The notes: generated by a model from the letters alone, not told the origin. DNA of 12,937 nucleotides from CAIYRG01 sp964494505 (GCA_964494505.1 CAZBRO010000052.1:1-12937), one strand, 5' to 3'; positions 1 to 6,719 are shown, counted from the stretch's first letter. A program made the numbers and translations.

Positions 1-54
1 GATCGTGCCGACATTGCAGTGCGGCTTCGTGCGCTCGAATTTCTGCTTGCCCAT
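1..54 (-). CDS. tuf: Elongation factor Tu, N-terminal fragment (partial)
   Basis: Only the first 18 codons are inside the window; the gene runs off the left edge. The translation MGKQKFERTKPHCNVGTI is the conserved EF-Tu N-terminus that precedes the GHVDHGKT P-loop. EF-Tu is the cytoplasmic GTPase that brings aminoacyl-tRNA to the ribosomal A site. The ATG at 54-52 is preceded by a GGAG Shine-Dalgarno 8 nt upstream, in the 27-nt gap after the fusA stop, so it is the last visible gene of the str operon. Identity rests on a short but highly characteristic stretch and on the standard fusA-tuf order. Whether a second tuf copy exists elsewhere cannot be seen. Confidence 0.93.
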   Translation of the reverse strand, partial: MGKQKFERTKPHCNVGTI

Positions 55-81
55 GTCATTTCTCCGTAGGCTGACTAATTC

Positions 82-2157
82 TCAGGCGTATTTCGCTTTG
101 ACTTCATCCGCAATCGCTTGCGGCACCTGCTCGTAGTGATCGAACTGCATGGTGTATTGGGCCCGGCCCTGACTCATCGACCGCAGCGTATTGACGTAAC
201 CGAACATGTTGGCGAGCGGCACCATGGCGGTGATGACCTGCGCGTTGCCGCGCGTGTCGGTTCCATGCACGTGCCCGCGCCGCGAATTCAGATCGCCGAT
301 GACGCCGCCCAGATATTCCTCCGGCGTCACCACTTCGACCTTCATAATCGGCTCGAGCAGCTTGACGACGCCGCGATTGGCGAGTTCGCGGAAGGCCGCG
401 CGCGCTGCGATGTCGAAGGTGAGCGCGTTCGAATCCACTTCGTGATACTTGCCGTCCACCAGACGCGCCTTAAAGTCGATGACCGGAAACCCGGCCATAA
501 GCCCGCCTTCCTTCTGCGCCTTCAGTCCCTTTTCGACCGCCGGGATGTATTCCTTCGGAATATTCCCGCCGACCACGTCGTTCTCGAATTCAAAACCCGA
601 ACCCGGCGGCAGCGGCTCGAACTCGATCTTGACTTCGGCGAACTGGCCCGAGCCGCCCGTCTGTTTTTTATGCGTGTACAGAACGGTGACAGGCTTCGAC
701 AGCGTCTCGCGATAGGCCACCTGCGGCTGGCCGATATTGGCATCGACCTTATAGGTGCGCTTCAGGATATCGACCTTGATCTCAAGATGGAGCTCGCCCA
801 TGCCCTTGAGAATTGTCTGACCCGACTCCAGATCGGTAGAAACGCGGAAAGAGGGGTCCTCCTGTGCCAGACGATGCAGGGCCACACCTAACTTTTCCTG
901 ATCGGCCTTGGATTTCGGCTCGATGGCGATCTCGATCACGGGATCGGGGAACTCCATCCGCTCCAGCACGACAGGCTTCTGCGCATCGCAGAGCGTCTCG
1001 CCCGTAGTGGTGTTCTTCAGGCCCGCCAAGGCCACGATGTCACCGGCAAATGCTTCCTTGATGTCCTCGCGGTTGTTCGCGTGCATCAGAAGCATGCGCC
1101 CGACGCGTTCGCGATTGTCCTTGATCGAATTGAGCACCATCGTTCCCGACGTCACCGAGCCCGAATAGATGCGCACGAAGGTGAGCGAGCCCACAAACGG
1201 ATCGTCCATGATCTTGAACGCGAGCCCGGCGAACGGAGCGTTGTCGTCGGGCAAAAGGACGATCTTGTCCGTCGAATGCGGCTTGGTCGCTTCGACCGGC
1301 GGAATGTCCATCGGCGAGGGAAGGAAATCCACTACCGCATCGAGCAAGGGCTGAACACCCTTGTTCTTGAACGCCGCCCCGCACAGCACCGGCACGAACC
1401 GGAAACCGCAAGCGCCCTTGCGGATGCAGGATTTGAGCTGTTCGACGGTCGGCTGATGGCCTTCGAGATAGGCTTCGAGAAGCTTCTCGTCTTCCTCGAT
1501 CGCCATGTCGACGAGCTTGGTGTGGAGCCCCTCGCAACGCTCCCGCATGTCCTCGGGAATTTCGACCAGTTCATAATCGGCGCCGAGATTCTCTTCGGTC
1601 CAGATCAACGCCTTCATCTTGATGAGGTCGACAACGCCCTTGAAATTCGACTCCGAACCTACCGGAAGCTGGATCACCAGCGGCTTGGTGCCGAGGCGAT
1701 CAATCATCATCTGAACGCAGCGGTCGAAATCGGCGCCGGTGCGGTCCATCTTGTTGACGAAGCAGATGCGCGGCACGCGATATTTGTCGGCTTGGCGCCA
1801 CACGGTTTCCGATTGCGGCTCGACTCCGGCCACCGCGTCGAACACAGCGACCGCGCCGTCGAGCACGCGCATGGAGCGCTCCACCTCGATGGTGAAATCG
1901 ACATGGCCCGGCGTGTCGATGATGTTGATGCGGTGGTCATTCCAGAAGCAGGTCGTCGCGGCCGACGTAATGGTGATACCGCGCTCCTGCTCCTGCTCCA
2001 TGAAGTCCATCGTGGCCGCGCCGTCATGGACTTCGCCGATTTTGTGCGAGCGGCCAGTGTAATACAGAATGCGCTCAGTGGTCGTGGTCTTGCCGGCATC
2101 GATATGCGCGGCAATGCCGATATTTCGATAGCGATGGAGGGGTGTTTGCCGGGGCAT
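82..2157 (-). CDS. fusA: Translation elongation factor G
   Basis: This is a full-length 691-residue EF-G, the cytoplasmic GTPase that drives ribosomal translocation and, with RRF, ribosome recycling. The GTPase motifs are intact: P-loop AHIDAGKT (17-24), switch I RGITIT (59-64), DTPGH (81-85) and NKMD (135-138). Domain II, the IPKEYIPAVEKG stretch of domain IV and the GHVHGTD region near the C-terminus follow in the usual order, and the length fits the family (about 690-705). The start ATG at 2157 has an AGGA Shine-Dalgarno about 8 nt upstream, 20 nt after the rpsG stop. It lies between rpsG and tuf in the classical str operon and is presumably co-transcribed with them. No truncation or missing motif is visible. 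Confidence 0.98.
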   Translation of the reverse strand: MPRQTPLHRYRNIGIAAHIDAGKTTTTERILYYTGRSHKIGEVHDGAATMDFMEQEQERGITITSAATTCFWNDHRINIIDTPGHVDFTIEVERSMRVLDGAVAVFDAVAGVEPQSETVWRQADKYRVPRICFVNKMDRTGADFDRCVQMMIDRLGTKPLVIQLPVGSESNFKGVVDLIKMKALIWTEENLGADYELVEIPEDMRERCEGLHTKLVDMAIEEDEKLLEAYLEGHQPTVEQLKSCIRKGACGFRFVPVLCGAAFKNKGVQPLLDAVVDFLPSPMDIPPVEATKPHSTDKIVLLPDDNAPFAGLAFKIMDDPFVGSLTFVRIYSGSVTSGTMVLNSIKDNRERVGRMLLMHANNREDIKEAFAGDIVALAGLKNTTTGETLCDAQKPVVLERMEFPDPVIEIAIEPKSKADQEKLGVALHRLAQEDPSFRVSTDLESGQTILKGMGELHLEIKVDILKRTYKVDANIGQPQVAYRETLSKPVTVLYTHKKQTGGSGQFAEVKIEFEPLPPGSGFEFENDVVGGNIPKEYIPAVEKGLKAQKEGGLMAGFPVIDFKARLVDGKYHEVDSNALTFDIAARAAFRELANRGVVKLLEPIMKVEVVTPEEYLGGVIGDLNSRRGHVHGTDTRGNAQVITAMVPLANMFGYVNTLRSMSQGRAQYTMQFDHYEQVPQAIADEVKAKYA

Positions 2158-2177
2158 TGACGCGTCCTGTTCCGAGG

Positions 2178-2648
2178 TTACCAGCGATAGTGCGAGAACG
2201 CGCGGTTGGCTTCCGCCATCTTGTGCGTGTCTTCGCGCTTTTTCACCGCCGTGCCGCGATTGCTCGCGGCATCCATAAGTTCCCCCGAAAGTCTCCCCTG
2301 CATTGTCGGTTCGTTGCGGCCGCGCGCGGCCGTGATGATCCAGCGGATGGCGAGCGCGCGCGAGCGGTCGACACGCACTTCCACCGGAACCTGATAGGTG
2401 GCGCCGCCAACACGGCGCGAGCGGACTTCAAGCGCGGGACTGACGTTCCGCAGCGCCTCGTGAAACACGTTGAGCGGGTCCTGCTTGGTCTTGGCCTGAA
2501 TTGTGTCGAAGGCGCCATAGATGATGTTCTCGGCAACCGACTTCTTGCCCTCGTACATCAGGCTGTTCATGAATTTCGCGAGCACCGTGTCGCCATATTT
2601 GGCGTCCGGAATGACTTCGCGTTTCTCTGCACGATGGCGGCGGGACAT
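2178..2648 (-). CDS. rpsG: 30S ribosomal protein S7
   Basis: This 156-residue protein has the normal length and sequence of bacterial S7, including the N-terminal SRRHRAEKREV, the GGATYQVPVEVR beta-hairpin region and the C-terminal ANRAFSHYRW. S7 is a primary binder of the 3' major domain of 16S rRNA, nucleates assembly of the 30S head and contacts the E-site tRNA. The ATG at 2648 is preceded by a purine-rich AAGGAAA ribosome binding site. The 85-nt gap back to rpsL holds a nested hairpin at 2681-2712. In E. coli free S7 binds the rpsL-rpsG intercistronic RNA and represses its own translation, so the position of this hairpin is suggestive. Confidence 0.98.
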   Translation of the reverse strand: MSRRHRAEKREVIPDAKYGDTVLAKFMNSLMYEGKKSVAENIIYGAFDTIQAKTKQDPLNVFHEALRNVSPALEVRSRRVGGATYQVPVEVRVDRSRALAIRWIITAARGRNEPTMQGRLSGELMDAASNRGTAVKKREDTHKMAEANRAFSHYRW

Positions 2649-2680
2649 GAGTCGGTTTCCTTCGTCTTCTTTCCTTGGAC

Positions 2681-2712
2681 CCCGGCCGCTTGGCTATCGC
2701 CTTTTGGCCGGG
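2681..2712 (-). promoter_or_regulatory. Nested hairpin in the rpsL-rpsG intercistronic region, candidate S7 autoregulatory site
   Basis: On the transcript, CCCGGCC (2712-2706) pairs perfectly with GGCCGGG (2687-2681). The enclosed loop holds a second small GGC/GCC stem (2701-2699 with 2694-2692) closed by GATA. The element lies about 30 nt upstream of the rpsG start, in the gap where E. coli S7 binds to repress rpsG and downstream genes. The pairing is read directly from the sequence; S7 binding is an inference from position. There is no U-tract after it, so it is not an intrinsic terminator. Confidence 0.45.
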
Positions 2713-2733
2713 ATGATATTCGCTAGGCGAAAA

Positions 2734-3105
2734 TCACTTCGGCCTCTTTGCTCCGTAGACGGAACGGCGCTGCTTCCTGTCCTTGACACCCTGCGTGTCG
2801 AGCACGCCGCGCAGGATGTGGTAGCGCACGCCCGGCAGGTCCTTCACGCGGCCGCCGCGAATCAGCACCACCGAATGCTCCTGCAGATTGTGACCTTCGC
2901 CGGGAATGTAGCTCACCACCTCATAGCCGTTGGTCAGACGCACCTTGGCCACCTTGCGCAGCGCGGAGTTCGGCTTCTTCGGCGTCGTCGTGTAGACGCG
3001 CGTGCAGACGCCGCGCTTCTGCGGACAATTGGTAAGAGCCGGCACCTTGTTGCGCTTTGGCTTCTCGCCGCGGGGCTTGCGGATCAGCTGGTTGACTGTC
3101 GGCAT
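2734..3105 (-). CDS. rpsL: 30S ribosomal protein S12
   Basis: This 123-residue S12 starts at the ATG at 3105 (MPTVNQLIRKPRG). An in-frame upstream start would add 15 residues unlike the family, so it is rejected. A GGAAAG ribosome binding site lies just upstream of 3105. S12 sits at the 30S decoding centre and contributes to codon fidelity. Lys43 in TTPKKPNSAL and Lys88 in VKDLPGVRYH, the main positions changed in streptomycin-resistant mutants, are both the wild-type lysine, so the sequence predicts no S12-type resistance. Asp89 is the residue methylthiolated by RimO in E. coli. It is the first gene of the str operon, behind the promoter at 3310-3339 and a structured leader. Confidence 0.98.
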   Translation of the reverse strand: MPTVNQLIRKPRGEKPKRNKVPALTNCPQKRGVCTRVYTTTPKKPNSALRKVAKVRLTNGYEVVSYIPGEGHNLQEHSVVLIRGGRVKDLPGVRYHILRGVLDTQGVKDRKQRRSVYGAKRPK

Positions 3106-3169
3106 CGAAACTTTCCGTTCTTGGCCGTCGCCGGCCTTTGGCTCCAACACAAAAATAAAATCAAGCGGA

Positions 3170-3186
3170 CCATCCCGATTGGATGG
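3170..3186 (-). promoter_or_regulatory. Leader hairpin followed by U-rich tract upstream of rpsL
   Basis: CCATCC (3186-3181 on the transcript) pairs with GGATGG (3175-3170) around a 5-nt loop. About 9 nt later comes a U-rich run, complementary to the AAAAATAAAA at 3151-3160. The stem is short and the spacing to the U-tract long, so it resembles a weak attenuator or simply an unstructured S1-friendly region before the rpsL start. No regulatory role is demonstrated by the sequence. Confidence 0.25.
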
Positions 3187-3202
3187 CCCACACCACGCGG
3201 AG

Positions 3203-3230
3203 GATCCGGGCGCTTGACTGCCCCCGGATC
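3203..3230 (-). repeat. Hairpin in rpsL leader
   Basis: GATCCGGG at 3203-3210 and CCCGGATC at 3223-3230 form a perfect 8-bp inverted repeat with a 12-nt loop. It lies inside the predicted untranslated leader of the rpsL transcript. No U-tract follows directly, so it is not a terminator by itself. Confidence 0.4.
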
Positions 3231-3260
3231 GCGCTTGACCCGTGCTCTACACTTTCTTCA

Positions 3261-3296
3261 GGCAGCGTTTCGAACGTTAACGTCCGACGGCCTGCC
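3261..3296 (-). promoter_or_regulatory. 5'-proximal two-part hairpin of the rpsL leader
   Basis: On the transcript GGCAG (3296-3292) pairs with CTGCC (3265-3261). Inside, the near-palindrome CGAACGTTAACGTCCG (3271-3286 on the plus strand) forms a 6-bp stem with a UUAA loop, separated from the outer stem by a 5x5 internal loop. The structure would begin within about 10 nt of the predicted transcription start, a position typical of 5' stabilising stems or leader regulatory structures. It could also be a DNA-binding palindrome. Pairing is seen; function is inferred. Confidence 0.35.
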
Positions 3297-3309
3297 GCGA
3301 AGGTGGGCG

Positions 3310-3339
3310 TGTATATCCATCCGAGTCGGGGCCCGTCAA
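3310..3339 (-). promoter_or_regulatory. Sigma70-type promoter of the rpsL-rpsG-fusA-tuf operon
   Basis: Read on the minus strand there is a TTGACG -35 hexamer (3339-3334) and a TATACA -10 hexamer (3315-3310) separated by 18 nt. This places the start near 3303 and gives a leader of just under 200 nt before rpsL. A second TTGACG lies 14 nt upstream (3353-3348) without its own good -10. An independent promoter is expected here because rpoC is not adjacent upstream. Confidence 0.6.
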
Positions 3340-3483
3340 TAGCGAAGCGTCAAATGCGAAGCCGCGAAATTCCCAAATACTTTCCTAGGGGGTAGCGCCA
3401 GGGCGGAACGCGCGGTCAGGCGCCAGTTCGGCGGTGTTCGCCAGCCTTGCCGTCAATTCCAAGACCTTCGCCCCCGTCAGAGT

Positions 3484-3498
3484 TGCGAATGACTCGCA
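3484..3498 (+). promoter_or_regulatory. Upstream Fur-like operator
   Basis: TGCGAAT-G-ACTCGCA is a 7-1-7 inverted repeat with 6 of 7 positions paired, matching the layout of a Fur box. It directly abuts the TTGACA -35 hexamer of the receptor gene. Together with the perfect box at 3533-3547 it would bracket the promoter. The assignment to Fur rather than another iron regulator is by resemblance. Confidence 0.55.
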
Positions 3499-3525
3499 TT
3501 GACATTCTCAATTCTACAGGATAGT
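3499..3525 (+). promoter_or_regulatory. Candidate promoter of the siderophore receptor gene
   Basis: A perfect TTGACA (3499-3504) is followed after a short 15-nt spacer by GATAGT (3520-3525), a weak -10. With 17-nt spacing the hexamer would be TAGTCG, which is poorer. The -35 is convincing and the -10 is uncertain. The start site would fall close to the Fur box at 3533-3547, which fits repression by blocking polymerase. Confidence 0.4.
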
Positions 3526-3532
3526 CGGAATT

Positions 3533-3547
3533 TGAGAATAATTCTCA
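3533..3547 (+). promoter_or_regulatory. Fur box (perfect 7-1-7 palindrome) upstream of the siderophore receptor gene
   Basis: TGAGAATAATTCTCA is a perfect 15-bp palindrome and agrees with the classical 7-1-7 Fur consensus TGATAATNATTATCA except for one symmetric substitution per half. It ends 6 nt before the ATG at 3554. Its position near the likely transcription start predicts iron-dependent repression of the receptor and the Sel1 gene behind it. Confidence 0.8.
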
Positions 3548-3553
3548 TTATCG

Positions 3554-5749
3554 ATGCGGGGGAACATGTCATCCGAATCCGAGCCCAAAAAACTGGCGGG
3601 AAGCCAAGTTCTTAGCAACGCTACCGTTTATCTGACATCTGCAGTCGCAGCAGCAAGCGCCCAGGCACAGGAAATCGGGGCCAACAGCGCCCCGCCGGAG
3701 CAGGTCACCGTCACTGCGCGGCGCGTAGCGATCCCCAAACTGCCCGACACAATCATGAATACACCGCAATCGGTCAGCGTCGTGCCCCGCGAGGTGATCG
3801 ATCAGCAAGGGCTCAGTTCCCTTCAGGACGCGCTCCGAAACGTGCCGGGCATCACGCTGAACGCGGGCGAAGGTGGAACCCACGGCGACCAGATTAATCT
3901 GCGCGGCTTCGCGGCGAGCGACGATTTCTTCCTGGATGGCTTGCGTGACACCGGCTTCTACACCCGCGACCCGTTCGATTACGAAACCATCGAAATCTAC
4001 AAGGGGCCGGCCTCGACCCTGTTCGGCCGCGGCTCGACCGGCGGCGTCATCAACCAGGTGACCAAATCGCCGCAATTGTCGCCGCTCAGCCAAGTGACGC
4101 TGACGCTGGGCAGCAACGCCGAAGCCCGCAGCACTGCCGACGTCAATTATATGCTGGACGACACCAGCGCCCTGCGCATCGGCCTCATGGGGCAGAAATC
4201 GCGCGTTGCCGGCCGGGATTACGTCACCAATCGGCGCTGGGGCGCCGCGCCGTCGCTGGCTTTCGGGCTGGGCACAGACACCGAACTCACGCTCAAATAT
4301 TTGCACCAGCAGGAAGACAATACGCCCGATTACGGCATCCCCTTCCTGTTCGGAACACCGGCCCCGGTTCCGCGCAATTTCTATTACGGTCTGCCCGCCG
4401 ACGATCGCAGCAAGACTGATGTCGACGTAGCGACAGGCAATGTCCAGCACCGGCTTAGCGACGCCTTGAGCGTCAGCGAAACGGCGCGCTACGGCTATTA
4501 CTGGTTCGATTCCCGCCAGACGGCCCCGACCTATGGCAGCGGCAATGGCACTAACCCGTTCAACCCGCCTTTTCCGGTCCTCGGAACGCCGCTGACGAGC
4601 ATTCTCGTTGAGCGCGACCGGCCCAGCGTCGAAGGGGTCATCACGACCGCCATGAACGACCTCAACGGCACCGCCAAATTCGCGACCGGCTGGCTGACGC
4701 ATACCCTGGTCGCCGGCATCGAGGCGGACGAGGAAAGCGCGAAGCTGAAGCGTTTCACGAACCAGAACACAGTGATTCTGCCCACCCCCCTTCTCGCTCC
4801 CGATCCAAACGAAGCCTTTCCGGGGCCCCAGACGGCCGTGCGCCAGAGGCCCGCCACCAAGACCGACACGCTCAGTTTTTACGCGGTCGACACCATCGCC
4901 ATCGGCGAGCAATGGGACCTGACAGCCGCCCTGCGCTACGACAATTTCGCCGCGCGCTTCGACGAACCGATCACCGCTGCGCATTTCCGCCATACCGACG
5001 ATGTCTGGAGCCCGCGCGTGGCCCTGGTCTACAAGCCGCAGGCCAGTGCGAGTTTCTATGTCTCCTATGGCACCTCGTTCGACCCCTCGGCTGAAAACCT
5101 GTCGCTGGCGGCCAGCAATGCTGGGCTGGAGCCGGAAAAGGACCGCACCTATGAGGCCGGCGCCAAGACCTCCTGGCTGAACGGCATGCTGTCGGCGACG
5201 TTCGCAGCCTTCAACACCGAAATGACCAACGCCCGCATCGCCGATCCGGCAAACCCCTCCTTGCAGACCCTTGCCGGGACGGAAAAGGTCAACGGCATCG
5301 AGTTAGGTCTTCAAGGTCGCCTCACCGAGAATTGGGAACTCATGGCCGGCTACACATATCTTGACGCCAGCGCCGTCGGCCTGATTGCGACCGGCGTGAA
5401 GGGACCTATTCCCAACACCGCGCACCATCAGGCCAATCTCTGGACCAGCTACCGGCTCGGCGCAGGCTGGGAAATCGGCACCGGCCTGACCTATGTCGGT
5501 AAACGCCAGGCGGGGGTCGACACGGCCACGATTCCGGGCGCCAATCTCATCGCCACCGTGCCCTCCTCATTGATCTGGGACGGTATGGTGAGCTACCGGA
5601 TCAATCCGACCTTCAAGCTGCAACTCAACGGCTTGAACCTCACCGACGAATATTATTACGCCAATTCCTATTTCACGCGTCCGGGCGAGAACCATGCGAT
5701 CCCCGGCCCGGGCCGCACGATCCTGCTGACACTGACCGCGGATTTGTGA
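3554..5749 (+). CDS. TonB-dependent siderophore receptor (Fiu/PiuA-like, catecholate type)
   Basis: This 731-residue outer-membrane receptor would import ferric siderophores using TonB-ExbBD energy. A signal peptide ends near residue 39 (AQAQ), followed by a TonB-box-like EQVTVTARR (49-57). The plug domain has family hallmarks: NTPQSVSVVPREVI, QDALRNVPGI, INLRGF, DDFFLDGLRD, and IYKGPASTLFGRGSTGGVIN at about 148-167. The beta-barrel follows, with a late LNLTDEYYYANSY. The plug most resembles the catecholate/xenosiderophore receptors Fiu and PiuA. The start could be ATG 3554 or ATG 3566; the latter has a GGGGGAA purine run, but very close. The last residues are LTADL, so the usual terminal aromatic of outer-membrane barrels is missing. 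Fur boxes precede it and a Sel1 gene follows after 3 nt. The actual siderophore cannot be told from sequence. Confidence 0.9.
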   Translation: MRGNMSSESEPKKLAGSQVLSNATVYLTSAVAAASAQAQEIGANSAPPEQVTVTARRVAIPKLPDTIMNTPQSVSVVPREVIDQQGLSSLQDALRNVPGITLNAGEGGTHGDQINLRGFAASDDFFLDGLRDTGFYTRDPFDYETIEIYKGPASTLFGRGSTGGVINQVTKSPQLSPLSQVTLTLGSNAEARSTADVNYMLDDTSALRIGLMGQKSRVAGRDYVTNRRWGAAPSLAFGLGTDTELTLKYLHQQEDNTPDYGIPFLFGTPAPVPRNFYYGLPADDRSKTDVDVATGNVQHRLSDALSVSETARYGYYWFDSRQTAPTYGSGNGTNPFNPPFPVLGTPLTSILVERDRPSVEGVITTAMNDLNGTAKFATGWLTHTLVAGIEADEESAKLKRFTNQNTVILPTPLLAPDPNEAFPGPQTAVRQRPATKTDTLSFYAVDTIAIGEQWDLTAALRYDNFAARFDEPITAAHFRHTDDVWSPRVALVYKPQASASFYVSYGTSFDPSAENLSLAASNAGLEPEKDRTYEAGAKTSWLNGMLSATFAAFNTEMTNARIADPANPSLQTLAGTEKVNGIELGLQGRLTENWELMAGYTYLDASAVGLIATGVKGPIPNTAHHQANLWTSYRLGAGWEIGTGLTYVGKRQAGVDTATIPGANLIATVPSSLIWDGMVSYRINPTFKLQLNGLNLTDEYYYANSYFTRPGENHAIPGPGRTILLTLTADL

Positions 5750-5752
5750 ACG

Positions 5753-6532
5753 ATGAACGCCCCGCAACCCACTGATCTGTGGCGCGTCGCGGCGCTCACC
5801 ATGATGAGTACGTCCGAACTGCGGGCGTTGCTCTCGGCCGGTGCTGCGTCCGCCGTGCCGTGGGTGCGGGCAGCGGCTGCCTGCGGCGTGGCGGAGGCGC
5901 AGCTTCGCTTGGGGCGCATACTGCTCGAAGACGAAAGCGGCGCACGCGACGAAGCGGGCGCTTTCCACCTCTTCAGCGCGGCCGCACAGGACGGCGATCC
6001 CGAGGCGTTGAACATGCTCGGACGCTGCTATGAACACGGCTGGGGTACGCGCGCCGACGCAAGTTCTGCAGCCCGCCACTACCGGCGTGCGGCGGAGGCC
6101 GGAGACGCCTGGGCCCAGTATAATCTAGGCCATCTCCTGCTCGACGGGACGGGCGTAACCCGTGATCCTGCCGAGGCCCTGCACTGGTATCGCTGCGCGG
6201 CCTGCGCCGGCCACGCGCGCGCCATGAATCTCGTCGCGCGTTGCTACGAAGAGGGCTGGGGCGTGGCGCGCGATTGCGTGCTGGCGCGGGCCTGGTATCG
6301 CCGCTCCGCCGAAGGCGGCTATTTCCGCGGCGCCTATAATTACGCGACGATCCTGGCCGCGGAGAACTGCATCGCCGATGCGGTCGAGTGGTTTCGCCGC
6401 GCGCTCGGCGGCGCAACCTCGCAGACGCGAGGGACTATGCTGAAAGCCCTTCAAGACAGCGCCCATCCGGCAATCCGGGCACTGGCCTTCGAATTGCCTG
6501 CCCATGCCGGCACCACCGAAGGGCTCGTATAG
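5753..6532 (+). CDS. Sel1-like repeat protein, linked to the siderophore receptor
   Basis: This 259-residue protein has no signal peptide or membrane segment and is probably cytoplasmic. It consists of about five tandem 36-residue Sel1/TPR-like repeats: 47-82, 83-118, 119-154, 155-190 and a shorter one at 191-222. Motifs such as ALNMLGRCYEHGWG and AQYNLGHLLLDGTGV are typical. Sel1 repeats form alpha-solenoids that bind partner proteins; no catalytic motif is visible. The ATG is 3 nt after the receptor stop, so the two genes are almost certainly one operon under the same Fur control. From memory, Sel1 genes sit beside piuA-type receptors together with the dioxygenase gene piuC in Pseudomonas and some alphaproteobacteria; piuC is absent here. 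The function is unknown. A role in the same iron response is an inference from position. Confidence 0.85.
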   Translation: MNAPQPTDLWRVAALTMMSTSELRALLSAGAASAVPWVRAAAACGVAEAQLRLGRILLEDESGARDEAGAFHLFSAAAQDGDPEALNMLGRCYEHGWGTRADASSAARHYRRAAEAGDAWAQYNLGHLLLDGTGVTRDPAEALHWYRCAACAGHARAMNLVARCYEEGWGVARDCVLARAWYRRSAEGGYFRGAYNYATILAAENCIADAVEWFRRALGGATSQTRGTMLKALQDSAHPAIRALAFELPAHAGTTEGLV

Positions 6533-6665
6533 GGCCGCATGTCACCCGGCTTGGGTTCCGGCACCGGCCCCCATCCGCTCGAATTCTGGTCTGGGGCCAC
6601 CCCATGCGGCTTTCGCCTTCACCGCCCAAACAGGCGCAAAATGAGCAGTCCCATGAAAGGATGGG

Positions 6666-6696
6666 TTGAGGGATGCCGCCCGGCATACGATATAAG
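6666..6696 (+). promoter_or_regulatory. Weak promoter candidate with palindrome ahead of the Atm1-type gene
   Basis: TTGAGG (6666-6671) and TATAAG (6691-6696) are separated by 19 nt, a long spacer. Between them lies a perfect inverted repeat, ATGCCG-CC-CGGCAT (6673-6686), which could be an operator. The region is 24-54 nt upstream of the ATG at 6720. Both the promoter and the operator are plausible but unproven. Confidence 0.35.
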
Positions 6697-6719
6697 TCGA
6701 GCATTCTTCGGAACACTTC

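Larger units (their letters stand above)
3106..3553. other. Divergent intergenic region between rpsL and the siderophore receptor gene
   Basis: This 448-bp stretch has no credible gene; the short open frames crossing it lack family resemblance and ribosome binding sites. It carries the minus-strand rpsL promoter with a leader of about 200 nt (3106-3339) and the plus-strand receptor promoter with two Fur-like palindromes (3484-3547). The middle part (about 3360-3480) holds only a short direct repeat, GCGCCAG twice, to which I assign no function. Confidence 0.7.

Noticed and set aside
1081..2160. A 359-codon open frame on the plus strand opposite fusA
   Set aside because: Antisense shadow of a highly conserved gene; no motif and no credible ribosome binding site.
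3106..3150. N-terminal extension of S12 by 15 residues from a start at 3150
   Set aside because: The extension does not resemble S12, whose conserved N-terminus is MPTVNQLIRK, and the ribosome binding site is next to 3105.
2521..3342. Open frames on the plus strand crossing rpsG, rpsL and the intergenic region
   Set aside because: They run antisense through S7 and S12 and have no resemblance to known proteins.
3391..3426. Direct repeat of GCGCCAG as a possible attachment site or insertion footprint
   Set aside because: Seven-base repeats are expected by chance in GC-rich DNA and no mobile gene or second boundary is associated.
3569..4993. A 474-codon open frame on the minus strand opposite the receptor gene
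   Set aside because: Antisense shadow; the plus-strand frame has a signal peptide, plug motifs and a Fur-controlled promoter.
6533..6580. GGGCCG...CGGCCC inverted repeat after the Sel1 gene as a terminator
   Set aside because: The loop is long and no U-tract follows; GC-rich DNA gives such pairs by chance.
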